NCBI GenBank assembly: GCA_028695735.1
Contig: JAQVIJ010000003.1
Coordinates: 124,001 to 188,000, forward strand
Direction: 5' to 3'
DNA from: Deltaproteobacteria bacterium
GTDB lineage: Bacteria; Desulfobacterota; Dissulfuribacteria; Dissulfuribacterales; DYLC01
DNA length: 64,000 nucleotides
Both the position numbers and the translations under genes were made by a program. This document shows positions 8,586 to 18,832 of this stretch, in pieces (the first letter of the stretch is position 1; every line of letters starts with the position of its first letter). The notes below the pieces were generated by a model that was given only the letters and a program-made list of their open reading frames with translations, was not told the DNA's origin and did not search any database.

Positions 8586-8717
8586 ATGAAGCGCATCACC
8601 GGTTTTCTCATAATCTTCTTCAGCATCCTGATGTTATACGGTATTTTCTTGGGAGAGCCGCTGAAGATATTGAAAAAGGCTACGACCATCTGTCTTGACT
8701 GCATTGGAATCGGATGA
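8586..8717 (+). CDS. CD1871A-like 43-aa CXXC membrane peptide
   Basis: A 43-residue open frame, MKRITGFLIIFFSILMLYG and so on, ending TTICLDCIGIG. It has a single N-terminal hydrophobic helix of about 20 residues and a C-terminal CLDC motif, matching the short CD1871A-type CXXC proteins found beside membrane ferredoxin genes. Its stop overlaps the start of the 4Fe-4S protein at 8714 as ATGA, indicating coupled translation. A redox or electron-transfer accessory role is inferred from the motif and neighbour; nothing direct is known. Confidence 0.72.
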   Translation: MKRITGFLIIFFSILMLYGIFLGEPLKILKKATTICLDCIGIG

Positions 8718-9610
8718 TGGAAAGACGCAGACGCCTGACACAATCGCTTTCCACGCTTCTGGCCAATTCCTACTGGCTGTTTCTTGGGAATTCACCCATA
8801 TATCAAGGGCCGCTAAAGGCTGTCTGCTTTCCTGGCCTCAACTGCTATTCCTGTCCTGCGGCAGCCTTTGCCTGTCCTGTGGGTGCCGTTCAGAATTTTG
8901 CAACCACCCTGAGAATGGGCCTCCCATCCGGGCATTTCGGGGCGTATATTATAGGTTTGCTGGGCCTGACAGGCGCCTTTCTCGGCAGAATACCCTGTGG
9001 ATGGCTGTGCCCATTCGGTTTTTTGCAGGAATGGATCTACCGCATTCCCACAAAGAAGCTCAGTCTGCCGCGAGTCCTGCGTTTCGGGCCGTATGTGTTT
9101 CTCATCCTTTTTGTTTTATTGTTGCCGGCCTTGCTTGTTGATGAATCCGGATACGGGGCGTTGTGGTTCTGCAAATACATCTGCCCTGCCGGCACACTTG
9201 AGGCAGGCCTACCTCTCATGGTACTTGCGCCTGACCTCAAACAGCTGATAGGCGTCCTCTTTTTCAACAAGGTCATCCTGCTGTTTATAATCCTGGGGCT
9301 GTGCATCTTTATCTCGCGTTTCTTTTGCAGGGTTGTCTGCCCGTTGGGGGCCATTTACGGTCTTTTCAATAAAACGAGCTGGATACGCCTGGAATTTCAT
9401 GAACATGCCTGTGTAAATTGCAAGGCATGTTTCAAAATCTGTCCCACGGGTGTATCATTTTTCAACGGCGCCGACTCCATCAACACTCATGCCTGCATTC
9501 GCTGCATGAAGTGTTACAACATCTGTCCCTCTGACGCCGTCTCCATCTCCATTGGAAGCATGAAATCAAAGACAATAATACCGGACAACACAGCAAGGAC
9601 TACTCCATGA
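8714..9610 (+). CDS. Membrane 4Fe-4S ferredoxin-type protein (NapH/MauN-like)
   Basis: Integral membrane iron-sulfur protein of 298 aa. There are about four hydrophobic helices and several CXXXCP-type motifs (CPAAAFACPVG, CGWLCPFG, CKYICPAG, CRVVCPLG). The C-terminus has two classical [4Fe-4S] ferredoxin motifs, CVNCKACFKICP and CIRCMKCYNICP. Such proteins pass electrons across or along the cytoplasmic membrane. It is coupled to the upstream 43-aa CXXC peptide and downstream rdgB by 4-bp overlaps. The electron donor and acceptor are unknown; NapH, NosR and RnfB-like roles are all possible by family. Confidence 0.85.
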   Translation: MMERRRRLTQSLSTLLANSYWLFLGNSPIYQGPLKAVCFPGLNCYSCPAAAFACPVGAVQNFATTLRMGLPSGHFGAYIIGLLGLTGAFLGRIPCGWLCPFGFLQEWIYRIPTKKLSLPRVLRFGPYVFLILFVLLLPALLVDESGYGALWFCKYICPAGTLEAGLPLMVLAPDLKQLIGVLFFNKVILLFIILGLCIFISRFFCRVVCPLGAIYGLFNKTSWIRLEFHEHACVNCKACFKICPTGVSFFNGADSINTHACIRCMKCYNICPSDAVSISIGSMKSKTIIPDNTARTTP

Positions 9611-10221
9611 AGATGATCCTGGCCACGAAAAACAAAGGCAAAATAAAGGAATTTCAGGCCCTCGCGCAAGGCATGGCCATTGAACTCTTGTCGCTTGAAG
9701 ATATCCCTGATATGCCTGATGTATTGGAAGACGGTTGCAGTTTTCATGAAAATGCCTTGAAAAAGGCCTGCGCCATAGCGAAACACACAGGCATAACCGC
9801 CATTGCCGATGACTCGGGTCTGGAGGTGGACGCCCTGAACGGGGCTCCTGGCATACATTCCGCCAGATATGCCGGAGAAAGGGCCGGCGACCAGGAAAAC
9901 ATCCAGAAACTGCTGAAGGCCCTGAACGGCCTGCCTCTAAACAAAAGAACGGCCAGATTCAGGTGCGTGATAGCCGTATGCACGCCTCAAGGCCGTCACA
10001 TCACCACAGAAGGCACATGTGAGGGCATTATAGCCATTGAACCACATGGTTTTCACGGTTTTGGTTATGATCCGGTATTCCTGCTGCCTGACAGAAATTG
10101 TACCATGGCGGAGCTGGAACCAGGTATGAAAAATCTCATCAGTCATAGAGCGATGGCATTGGCAAGATTGAAAGACATCCTGCCCGCCTTTTTGAAGGAG
10201 ACAGGAGGTAACCGGGAATGA
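9607..10221 (+). CDS. rdgB: RdgB/HAM1 XTP/dITP pyrophosphatase
   Basis: House-cleaning enzyme that hydrolyses non-canonical purine triphosphates (dITP, XTP) to the monophosphate and pyrophosphate. It shows the family start ILATKNKGKIKEF, TAIADDSGLEVDALNGAPG with the catalytic Asp, FGYDPVF and the terminal SHRAMAL segment. 204 aa is typical. It overlaps the upstream 4Fe-4S gene and the downstream 58-aa gene by 4 bp each. Confidence 0.95.
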   Translation: MKMILATKNKGKIKEFQALAQGMAIELLSLEDIPDMPDVLEDGCSFHENALKKACAIAKHTGITAIADDSGLEVDALNGAPGIHSARYAGERAGDQENIQKLLKALNGLPLNKRTARFRCVIAVCTPQGRHITTEGTCEGIIAIEPHGFHGFGYDPVFLLPDRNCTMAELEPGMKNLISHRAMALARLKDILPAFLKETGGNRE

Positions 10222-10394
10222 ACAAACTTCAGACCTACGACAAGGAAGAATGCCTGCGTCAGGCGGTGGAAATCGCCAAAAGTTATGCGCAATCCGGCGA
10301 AAACAAACATGGACAGATAGCAGATTTTTTGGAAACCGTTTATAATAAATTATTGGAACTCAAACAAAATGCAGTAACCGAAGAAAAAACATAA
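10218..10394 (+). CDS. Uncharacterised 58-aa protein
   Basis: A small open frame beginning MNKLQTYDKEECLRQAVE with no recognisable domain. It is hydrophilic and probably alpha-helical, has one cysteine and lacks a signal peptide. Its ATG overlaps the rdgB stop as ATGA, with GGAGG at 10204-10208 nearby, which supports real translation. It lies 13 bp before a strong AGGAGGG site of the next gene. Function unknown. Confidence 0.6.
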   Translation: MNKLQTYDKEECLRQAVEIAKSYAQSGENKHGQIADFLETVYNKLLELKQNAVTEEKT

Positions 10395-10407
10395 ATCAGG
10401 AGGGAAT

Positions 10408-10971
10408 ATGCTCAATCCATCTCAATGCACGCTCTATAGTGGAGGCATGAAGGGAGCAGAGGCGGAATTTGGAATCAATGCCGAGCGCTGGAACGTCAAA
10501 GAGGTCAATTTCTCTTACAAAGGCCATCAGATGGAGCGGACAAAGGACATATATGTCCTGACCGACGAAGAATTGAAACAGGGTGACGTAAGTATGGCCA
10601 TTGTCTCAAGCCGAATGGGGCGCACCTACGCCGAGGCTGAAAAGATACGAAATGTCATTCAGTCCATCTTTCACATGGTGAACAAGGGTCATCAGGTCTT
10701 TGCCGTAGGCTGGATACAGCCAGACAAGACCGTCAAGGGCGGCACAGGATGGGCAGTGGAGCTGGCCAAATTCTTTGGCAGACCGGTGAGCGTGTTCGAT
10801 CAAGGGGAAAACGAATGGTTCTCATGGAACGGGGTTCAGTGGTTCAAGGACCTGCCGCTCATCTGCCACAGGACATTTGCCGGAACAGGTACACGTCATC
10901 TCACTGAACAGGGCAAGACGGCCATCAAAGAGCTGTTCGAACGCTCCTTCGGAAAACCGTCGCAAGGATAA
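10408..10971 (+). CDS. Rossmann/SLOG-like conserved protein of unknown function
   Basis: 187-aa cytosolic protein. The N-terminal CTLYSGGMKGAEAEFG and the later KGGTGWAVELAKFFGRPVSVFD resemble the glycine-rich turns of SLOG/DprA-like nucleotide-binding folds, which is the best guess; no catalytic motif is certain. AGGAGGGAAT gives a strong ribosome site before the ATG. It is the last gene of the 8270-10971 run and is followed by a 10-bp perfect hairpin at 10992-11022. Binding of a nucleotide-like ligand is inference from fold resemblance only. Confidence 0.6.
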   Translation: MLNPSQCTLYSGGMKGAEAEFGINAERWNVKEVNFSYKGHQMERTKDIYVLTDEELKQGDVSMAIVSSRMGRTYAEAEKIRNVIQSIFHMVNKGHQVFAVGWIQPDKTVKGGTGWAVELAKFFGRPVSVFDQGENEWFSWNGVQWFKDLPLICHRTFAGTGTRHLTEQGKTAIKELFERSFGKPSQG

Positions 10972-10991
10972 TCCATCGATATATTTTTAGG

Positions 10992-11022
10992 GATTGCCGG
11001 GTCACTCACATGCCCGGCAATC
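10992..11022. terminator. Hairpin between convergent genes, overlapping the prfC stop
   Basis: A perfect 10-bp stem, GATTGCCGGG (10992-11001) and CCCGGCAATC (11013-11022), with an 11-nt loop. It lies between the SLOG-like gene and convergent prfC, and its right arm covers part of the prfC stop codon. Neither strand has a clear U-run after the stem, so it may be a weak bidirectional terminator or an RNA 3'-end stabiliser. Confidence 0.5.
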
Positions 11023-12616
11023 AAACATACTCCCTCGTCTTATGAAACACGATATCAGGAAAGAGCTCCATGGCGCGGCCGAGCTTCCACTCGCTTGCCG
11101 CCAGGAATGCCAGATGACCCTCGGCATCCACCGCCAGATTGCTTTGGTTTCTGGCCTTGAATTCCTCCAGTTTCTTACGGTCAGGGCATGACACCCAGCG
11201 GGCCGTGGCGTATTCCACCGGCTCATATACCGCATCCACTCCATATTCGGCCTTGAGTCTGGCCATGGTCACATCGAATTGCAACACGCCAACAGCGCCC
11301 AGGATGTAGCCACTGCCAAGGACAGGCTGAAAGAGCTGAACAGCGCCTTCCTCGGCCAGTTGCACCAATCCTTTATGTAATTGTTTGATTTTAATAGGAT
11401 TTTTTAGCACAACCTTCATGAAGTGCTCAGGCGCGAAATTGGGGATGCCGGTAAACTTGAGCGGCTCTTTTTCTGTGAAGGTATCACCTATCTTGATGGT
11501 GCCGTGGTTGTAGATGCCGATTATGTCACCTGGGTAGGCCTCTTCCACATTTTTGCGGTCCTGCGCCATGAAGATGGTCGCATTGGCCAGAGATATCTCT
11601 TTGCCGGTGCGATGGTGAATGACCTTCATGCCCCGCCGGAATATGCCTGAACAGATACGGAAAAACACGATTCTGTCCCTGTGCGCCGGATTCATATTGG
11701 CCTGTATCTTGAAGGCGAAACCTGAAAAATCCTGTTCCTCAGGTGAAACCATGCGATTGACAGCGGGCCTCTTGCCGGGGGCCGGCGCCAGTTCCACAAG
11801 GGCATCCAGAAGCTCCCTGACACCGAAGTTATTGATGGCGCTGCCGAAAAAAACAGGCGTTTGTCTGGCATGAAGATACTCGTTCATGTCAAAGGGTTTT
11901 GTGGCCCCCTGCACCAGGGCTATCTCCTCACGGAGCTGAACGGCATCGCTTCCTATTAGTTTGTCTAACATGGGGTCCGACAGCTCTTTTATTACGATTC
12001 CATTCTGGGGGATGGTCTCGGAACCGGGGGTGAATAGGTGCAACTCCTGACGGTAAAGGTTGTAAACCCCCTTGAAGCCCTTGCCCATGCCGATAGGCCA
12101 TGACAGGGGTGCGCATTCTATCTGCAGCTTCTCTTCGATATCGGCCAGCAGATTCAAGGGTTCCTCGCCCTCCCTGTCGAGTTTGTTGATGAAGGTAATG
12201 ATGGGGGTGCTGCGCATTCGGCAGACCTCCATGAGCTTTCGAGTCTGAGTCTCCACGCCCTTTGCACTGTCTATGACCATCAATGCGCTGTCCACGGCAG
12301 TGAGCACACGATATGTATCCTCTGAGAAATCCTGATGCCCGGGTGTGTCCAGCAGATTGATTTCCTTGTCGCGATACGGGAAATTCATGACGGATGTGGT
12401 AACAGAGATACCTCTTTCCTTTTCAATGGCCATCCAGTCGCTCAGGGCATGCCTTGATGCCTTGCGGGCCTTGACTGCTCCGGCCATTTGAATAGCGCCT
12501 CCGAACAGGAGTAATTTCTCGGTCAATGTGGTCTTTCCGGCATCAGGGTGGCTTATAATGCCGAAGGTGCGTCTGCGTTGTATCTCTCTTTGAAGTTGAT
12601 TTTGCAATGTATTCAT
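11021..12616 (-). CDS. prfC: Peptide chain release factor 3
   Basis: Translational GTPase that recycles class I release factors after termination. The sequence shows [21 protein letters not shown] (P-loop), the switch segment [16 protein letters not shown], the NKLD-type [10 protein letters not shown] and the RF3-specific C-terminal domains. The chosen ATG at 12616 gives 531 aa, but AGGA directly abuts it. The TTG at 12607, nine bases from AGGA, is an equally good start. The frame stays open to 12646. An intrinsic-terminator-like hairpin lies just upstream at 12636-12670. Confidence 0.95.
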   Translation of the reverse strand: MNTLQNQLQREIQRRRTFGIISHPDAGKTTLTEKLLLFGGAIQMAGAVKARKASRHALSDWMAIEKERGISVTTSVMNFPYRDKEINLLDTPGHQDFSEDTYRVLTAVDSALMVIDSAKGVETQTRKLMEVCRMRSTPIITFINKLDREGEEPLNLLADIEEKLQIECAPLSWPIGMGKGFKGVYNLYRQELHLFTPGSETIPQNGIVIKELSDPMLDKLIGSDAVQLREEIALVQGATKPFDMNEYLHARQTPVFFGSAINNFGVRELLDALVELAPAPGKRPAVNRMVSPEEQDFSGFAFKIQANMNPAHRDRIVFFRICSGIFRRGMKVIHHRTGKEISLANATIFMAQDRKNVEEAYPGDIIGIYNHGTIKIGDTFTEKEPLKFTGIPNFAPEHFMKVVLKNPIKIKQLHKGLVQLAEEGAVQLFQPVLGSGYILGAVGVLQFDVTMARLKAEYGVDAVYEPVEYATARWVSCPDRKKLEEFKARNQSNLAVDAEGHLAFLAASEWKLGRAMELFPDIVFHKTREYV

Positions 12617-12635
12617 TCCTGTCAATAAAAATCTT

Positions 12636-12670
12636 AAAAAAAGCAAAGGCGCCTTATTGCGCGCCTTTGC
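12636..12670 (-). terminator. Terminator-like hairpin in the prfC leader
   Basis: The stem GCAAAGGCGC (12643-12652) pairs perfectly with GCGCCTTTGC (12661-12670). Read leftward it is followed by seven T residues (12642-12636), the form of a rho-independent terminator, and only 19 nt then separate it from the prfC start. No gene ends here on the minus strand (ligA is divergent), so it is either an attenuator in the prfC leader or the end of a short RNA starting between the two genes. Confidence 0.65.
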
Positions 12671-12760
12671 AGAGGTTTATGGGTTTATATGTACAACCGG
12701 CATGTATTTTGAATAGAAATATAATGTAAAATGCCACAAATGTCCAGTTCAGGAAAATAG

Positions 12761-14842
<2,082 letters not shown>

Positions 14843-14895
14843 TCAAGTGCCCCAATGTCCCCCAAGGTCCCCTAAGGTCCATTGAAATGTCGCTG

Positions 14896-14928
14896 AAAAC
14901 AAAAACGCCCTGTAAGCACAGGGCGTTT
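14896..14928 (-). terminator. Intrinsic terminator of the cold-shock gene
   Basis: An 11-bp stem, AAACGCCCTGT (14903-14913) and ACAGGGCGTTT (14918-14928), with a 4-nt loop. On the minus strand it runs into a TTTTTGTTTT tract, so it fits termination of the cold-shock gene 32 bp upstream. It may also stop ligA transcription from the other side, though with a weaker T-run. Confidence 0.8.
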
Positions 14929-14959
14929 AGAAAAACTAATGTGTGACAATCAATTTATA

Positions 14960-15160
14960 TTATAACTGCACCACATTCTGCGCGGCCAGACCTTTTGGGC
15001 CCTCCACAACCTCGAAACTCACGCGGGCACCCTCGGTAAGGGTCTTGAACCCGTCGGCCTTTATGGCAGAATGATGTACAAATACATCCTTGCCATTGTC
15101 CTGCTGAATAAACCCGAACCCTTTTGCATCGTTGAACCACTTTACTGTACCTTCAGACAT
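14960..15160 (-). CDS. CspA-family cold-shock protein
   Basis: 66-aa single OB-fold RNA/DNA chaperone. It has both nucleic-acid-binding motifs, KGFGFI (RNP1) and VFVHHSAI (RNP2), and the usual TVKWFN start. AAGGAG lies before the ATG. A leader of roughly 80 nt is predicted from the promoter at 15248-15275, and a terminator follows the gene. Cold induction is common in this family but not shown here. Confidence 0.96.
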   Translation of the reverse strand: MSEGTVKWFNDAKGFGFIQQDNGKDVFVHHSAIKADGFKTLTEGARVSFEVVEGPKGLAAQNVVQL

Positions 15161-15247
15161 CTTTTACTACTCCTTTTACTTTTGGCCTTTGGCCTTTTTT
15201 CTGTAAGTGCCGAAAGGTGCCTCCAAGAAAATGATCAAATTCAATCA

Positions 15248-15275
15248 TTTTTAGACATGCAATCCTTATCGTCAA
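15248..15275 (-). promoter_or_regulatory. Candidate promoter of the cold-shock gene
   Basis: Read leftward, TTGACG (15275-15270), a 16-nt spacer and TAAAAA (15253-15248): five and four matches to the sigma-70 boxes. It lies about 90 bp upstream of the cold-shock start and implies a leader of around 80 nt. This is a reading by eye only. Confidence 0.4.
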
Positions 15276-15380
15276 CAAACGTTTTTCATTAAAACACGAT
15301 TTTCCATAAAAGCAAGGATTATTTCACTGATTGTTTAATTGGCATTGCAATCGGTATAGGACGCCCTGCCCAAGGCTTGT

Positions 15381-17081
15381 TTATGTTTTGTGGGCGCTCT
15401 TGGGTTTATGGTGAGGATATACGGCCTCTATGCGTGCATCAAAAACGCGCAGTATCTCCTGGACAAGAGGCATGTTTTTCAGTTCCTCGTTCACGGGCTG
15501 TCCTGTGGATGCCAATTGATTCCGGTCGTCCCTTTCCGTGTCATGATGAATCTTTATTTGAATCTGTTGGGGTTTTCCGTAAAATTTAGCGAACAGTTTT
15601 TCGAGCGCCTGAAGATTGGGTTCGCTTTTTATGATCTCGCAGTGAATATTGGAGGCAAAGGTCAGGGTCACGCAGTTATTCTGCTGCTGAATGGCGCAAT
15701 CATTCATCAATGATGCAAGATCAGGTCTTTTCTGGCTGAGAAAGTCCATTACGTCCTTTGCCGGCAGCGGTGCAAGAACGGTTTCCGATACCGTGTCTGT
15801 CTCTGGAATGATTGCTGTTGCCTGATCCCCAGGAGTCGGCCCAGGGGTCAGGTTAGGAGCCTGTGCCTGAACAGGGGATTTAACCGCTGCAGGGCTGTCC
15901 GGGACAGGTCTTGAAGGTGTCGCCGCAGGTTTTGGGACTTCAGTACCGGCTATAAGGCCGTCTATTCTGGAAATGAGCCGGGTTATGTCTATTGATTCCT
16001 GCAACATGGCGATGCGCGCAAGCAGTATCTCCAGGGCTATGGCCGGTGCCTGGCTGAACTGTAGGGTGGAGAGGCCTTTTACCAGCAGATCCAGTATCTG
16101 TATTGCCAGGGTGATGGGTATGGCCTGCATCTGTGGCCAGAGCCTTTCCGCCTCATCTGGCCCCAATTTCACGATTCTTTTGCCAGCCTCAAGGCCTGTT
16201 ATGCGCAGTATCAGCAGGTCTCGCATGTACTCCACGAGCTGCATGGCAAAGGCCCTTGGCTCCACTCCTCTGAGATGTAGCTCGTGCACCAGGTCAAAGA
16301 CCGTGGCCAGGTCCTTTTGCAAAAGCGCCATGCAGATCCTTTCCAATATCTGGCTGTTTAGAAGCCCAAATGCCTCACACAGCTCCTCTGCCGTCTTGAC
16401 TCCGTAGGCAGCGGCCTGGTCCAACAGGCTCAAACTGTCTCGCACACTGCCGTCCGCCTCCCTGGCTATGAGCAGGGTGCAGGCCTTGTCCATGCCAAGC
16501 CCTTCATTTTCAACGATTTGATTTAAGTAGTCTGCAAGCCTTTGAATGGGAATGCGGCGGAATTCATAGTGTTGGCACCTGGAATGAATGGTGGCAGGGA
16601 TCTTGTGGGGTTCGGTGGTGGCCATGAGAAAGAAGACATGTTCAGGTGGCTCCTCCAGTGTCTTCAAAAGGGCATTAAAGGCCTCTTTGGTGAGCATGTG
16701 CACTTCATCTATGATATAGACGCGAAAACGGCCTGCTACTGGCCGAAAACGGCAATTCTCCCGCAGGCTGCGAATCTCATCTATGCCTCGATTGGAGGCG
16801 CCGTCTATCTCCTGCACATCAGCGAAGTTGCCTTGCGTAATGGCCGTACAGCTTTCACACTCATTGCAGGGAGTGGGAGTTGGCCCCTTTTTGCAATTGA
16901 CTGCCTTGGCCAGGATGCGGGCCACGGAGGTCTTGCCCACACCCCTTGGCCCGCTGAAGATCAGGGCATGCGCCAGCCTGTTTTGCTGAATTGCATTTTG
17001 CAAGGTCTGTGTTACATGGCGCTGACCTATCACCTCTTCAAAGGTCTGGGGACGGAGTTTTCGTGCAAGGACCAGATACAA
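15381..17081 (-). CDS. dnaX: DNA polymerase III subunit gamma/tau
   Basis: Clamp-loader ATPase subunit of the replicative polymerase. The N-terminal AAA+ module has GPRGVGKTSVARILAKAVNC (P-loop), a four-cysteine zinc finger (CKKG, CNECESC), the Walker B IIDEVHML and the sensor motif ATTEPHKIP. A low-complexity Pro/Ala/Thr linker (around residues 380-430) joins it to a tau-type C-terminal domain. The TTG at 17081 was chosen because GGAGG lies nine bases upstream and it yields the family start M-YLVLARKLRPQTFEEVIGQ (566 aa). The frame stays open to a TTG at 17111. No obvious slippery A-run for a gamma form was noticed. Confidence 0.95.
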   Translation of the reverse strand: MYLVLARKLRPQTFEEVIGQRHVTQTLQNAIQQNRLAHALIFSGPRGVGKTSVARILAKAVNCKKGPTPTPCNECESCTAITQGNFADVQEIDGASNRGIDEIRSLRENCRFRPVAGRFRVYIIDEVHMLTKEAFNALLKTLEEPPEHVFFLMATTEPHKIPATIHSRCQHYEFRRIPIQRLADYLNQIVENEGLGMDKACTLLIAREADGSVRDSLSLLDQAAAYGVKTAEELCEAFGLLNSQILERICMALLQKDLATVFDLVHELHLRGVEPRAFAMQLVEYMRDLLILRITGLEAGKRIVKLGPDEAERLWPQMQAIPITLAIQILDLLVKGLSTLQFSQAPAIALEILLARIAMLQESIDITRLISRIDGLIAGTEVPKPAATPSRPVPDSPAAVKSPVQAQAPNLTPGPTPGDQATAIIPETDTVSETVLAPLPAKDVMDFLSQKRPDLASLMNDCAIQQQNNCVTLTFASNIHCEIIKSEPNLQALEKLFAKFYGKPQQIQIKIHHDTERDDRNQLASTGQPVNEELKNMPLVQEILRVFDARIEAVYPHHKPKSAHKT

Positions 17082-17197
17082 CTTCAAATGCCTCCAATAT
17101 GGATTTTTCAAGGTTTATTTTACTCGTCTATTGCATTGAAACAAGTGGGCTCTTGTCTTAAAGTGAAGGACGAAAATATGAAAAAGGAGATTGAGCC

Positions 17198-18661
17198 GTG
17201 GCATACAAGGATCTGCAAGAATTTATAGGCCTTTTGGAGAAAAAGGGGGAACTGGTACGCATAACACACCCAGTAAGCCCTGTATTGGAGATCACAGAAA
17301 TAACCGACCGAGTCTGCAAACTGCACGGCCCAGCCCTCCTCTTTGAAAATGTGCCTGGTTATTCCATGCCTGTGCTGATGAATGCCTTTGGTTCCTATAA
17401 ACGCATGTCCATGGCCCTGGAGGTGGAGGACCTCAACGCCCTTTCCGAGGATGTGGCCAATTTCATGGAGGCTGAGGCGCCCAATACCCTCATGAAAAAG
17501 CTGAAGATGATACCAAAATTGAGCAGATTGGCATCAGCCTCCCCGCGCATGGTTCAGAATGCGCCCTGCCAGGAGGTGGTCTATAAGGGAGATGCCGTGG
17601 ATTTGACCAGGCTTCCTGTGCTCAAGTGTTGGCCTCAAGACGGAGGCCCCTTTATCACACTGCCTCTGGTCTTCACACGGCATCCAGAGACCGGTGTGAG
17701 AAATGTGGGGATGTACCGCATGCAGGTCTTTGATAGAAACACCACTGGCATGCACTGGCACACTCATAAAGGCGGGGCCCAGCACTATCGAGTGGCCGAG
17801 CGCTTGGGCAAAAGGCTGGAGGTGGCGGTGGCCATAGGGCCTGACCCTGCCATGACCTACGCGGCCACAGCACCCCTGCCGGATGACATAGATGAGGTGG
17901 TGTTTGCAGGTTTTTTGCGCCATGCGCCCTTGGAGCTGGTGAAGTGTCTCACTGTGGATTTGGAGGTGCCCGCCCATTCCCAGATCGTGCTGGAAGGCTA
18001 TGTGGAGCCCTTTGAGCGCCGTGTTGAAGGGCCATTTGGAGACCATACAGGTTATTACTCCCTTTCCGATGAGTATCCCGTGTTTCATGTCTCCTGCATG
18101 ACTCACAGAAAAAAGGCCATCTATCCCTCTACCATTGTGGGTAGGCCGCCGCAGGAGGACTGCTACATGGCCAAGGCCACGGAAAGGCTCTTTTTGCCCC
18201 TCATTCAAAAGACCCTGCCCGAGATCCTCGACATCAATCTGCCTCTGGAGGGTGTCTTTCACAATTTGGCCTTTGTCTCCATAGACAAACGCTATCCAGG
18301 GCATGCCAAGAAGGTCATGCATGCCCTTTGGGGCCTGGGCCAGATGATGTTTTGCAAGATCATCTGTGTCTTTGATAGGGAGGTGAATGTTCAGGACCTC
18401 TCCCATGTGCTCTGGCGGCTGGGAAATAATGTGGACCCACGGCGAGATATTGTATTTGTAGATGGGCCTGTGGATGCCTTGGATCATGCCTCTCCTCTGC
18501 CTCACTATGGCAGCAAGATGGGCATAGACTGTACCCGTAAATGGCCTGAAGAGGGTTTCACCCGGCGCTGGCCGGATGTAATAGAGATGGATTTGGATGT
18601 GGTGGATCGGGTCAATAAGATGTGGCATAAATTGGGTATTGGGCGCAAAAAAGTGCAATAA
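17198..18661 (+). CDS. UbiD-family decarboxylase (probable menaquinone pathway)
   Basis: Prenylated-FMN-dependent decarboxylase of the UbiD family, 487 aa. Typical segments are YRMQVFDRNTTGMHWHTHKGGA, EAxxxHSQIVLEGYVEP-like (EVPAHSQIVLEGYVEPFE), EGPFGDHTGYYS and GRPPQEDCYMAKATERLFLPL. In anaerobes with the futalosine route this family probably decarboxylates a naphthoate intermediate of menaquinone synthesis, which is the best guess; other aromatic acids are possible. It starts at a GTG with AGGAG eight bases upstream. No ubiX or mqn genes are adjacent in the window. Confidence 0.9.
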   Translation: MAYKDLQEFIGLLEKKGELVRITHPVSPVLEITEITDRVCKLHGPALLFENVPGYSMPVLMNAFGSYKRMSMALEVEDLNALSEDVANFMEAEAPNTLMKKLKMIPKLSRLASASPRMVQNAPCQEVVYKGDAVDLTRLPVLKCWPQDGGPFITLPLVFTRHPETGVRNVGMYRMQVFDRNTTGMHWHTHKGGAQHYRVAERLGKRLEVAVAIGPDPAMTYAATAPLPDDIDEVVFAGFLRHAPLELVKCLTVDLEVPAHSQIVLEGYVEPFERRVEGPFGDHTGYYSLSDEYPVFHVSCMTHRKKAIYPSTIVGRPPQEDCYMAKATERLFLPLIQKTLPEILDINLPLEGVFHNLAFVSIDKRYPGHAKKVMHALWGLGQMMFCKIICVFDREVNVQDLSHVLWRLGNNVDPRRDIVFVDGPVDALDHASPLPHYGSKMGIDCTRKWPEEGFTRRWPDVIEMDLDVVDRVNKMWHKLGIGRKKVQ

Positions 18662-18832
18662 AATTTCTCTCAAATTGCGCTATTGAATCTAACAACGTAA
18701 AAAGAAATTGTATGTTTTTGAAAAACCTGTGACAGCCTTAAAAAGCACTTGGCAAACAGGGTAGATTGTGATAGAGAAAATGCAGTCTGTTTTTTGGCAT
18801 TTTATTCATAACCATAAAGGAGGATTTCACAA

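Noticed and set aside
15381-17081. Programmed frameshift in dnaX producing a gamma form
   Set aside because: No A-rich slippery run was noticed between the ATPase and tau domains, so there is no support from the sequence.
17534-18673. A 379-codon minus-strand frame opposite the UbiD-family gene
   Set aside because: It lies entirely antisense to a strongly conserved decarboxylase, shows no recognisable domain and has no ribosome site; it is a by-product of codon bias.
18662-18832. Promoter of ppaC: TTGGCA, 17 nt, TAGAGA
   Set aside because: The -35 box is acceptable but the -10 box matches only three of six positions; too weak to list as a feature.
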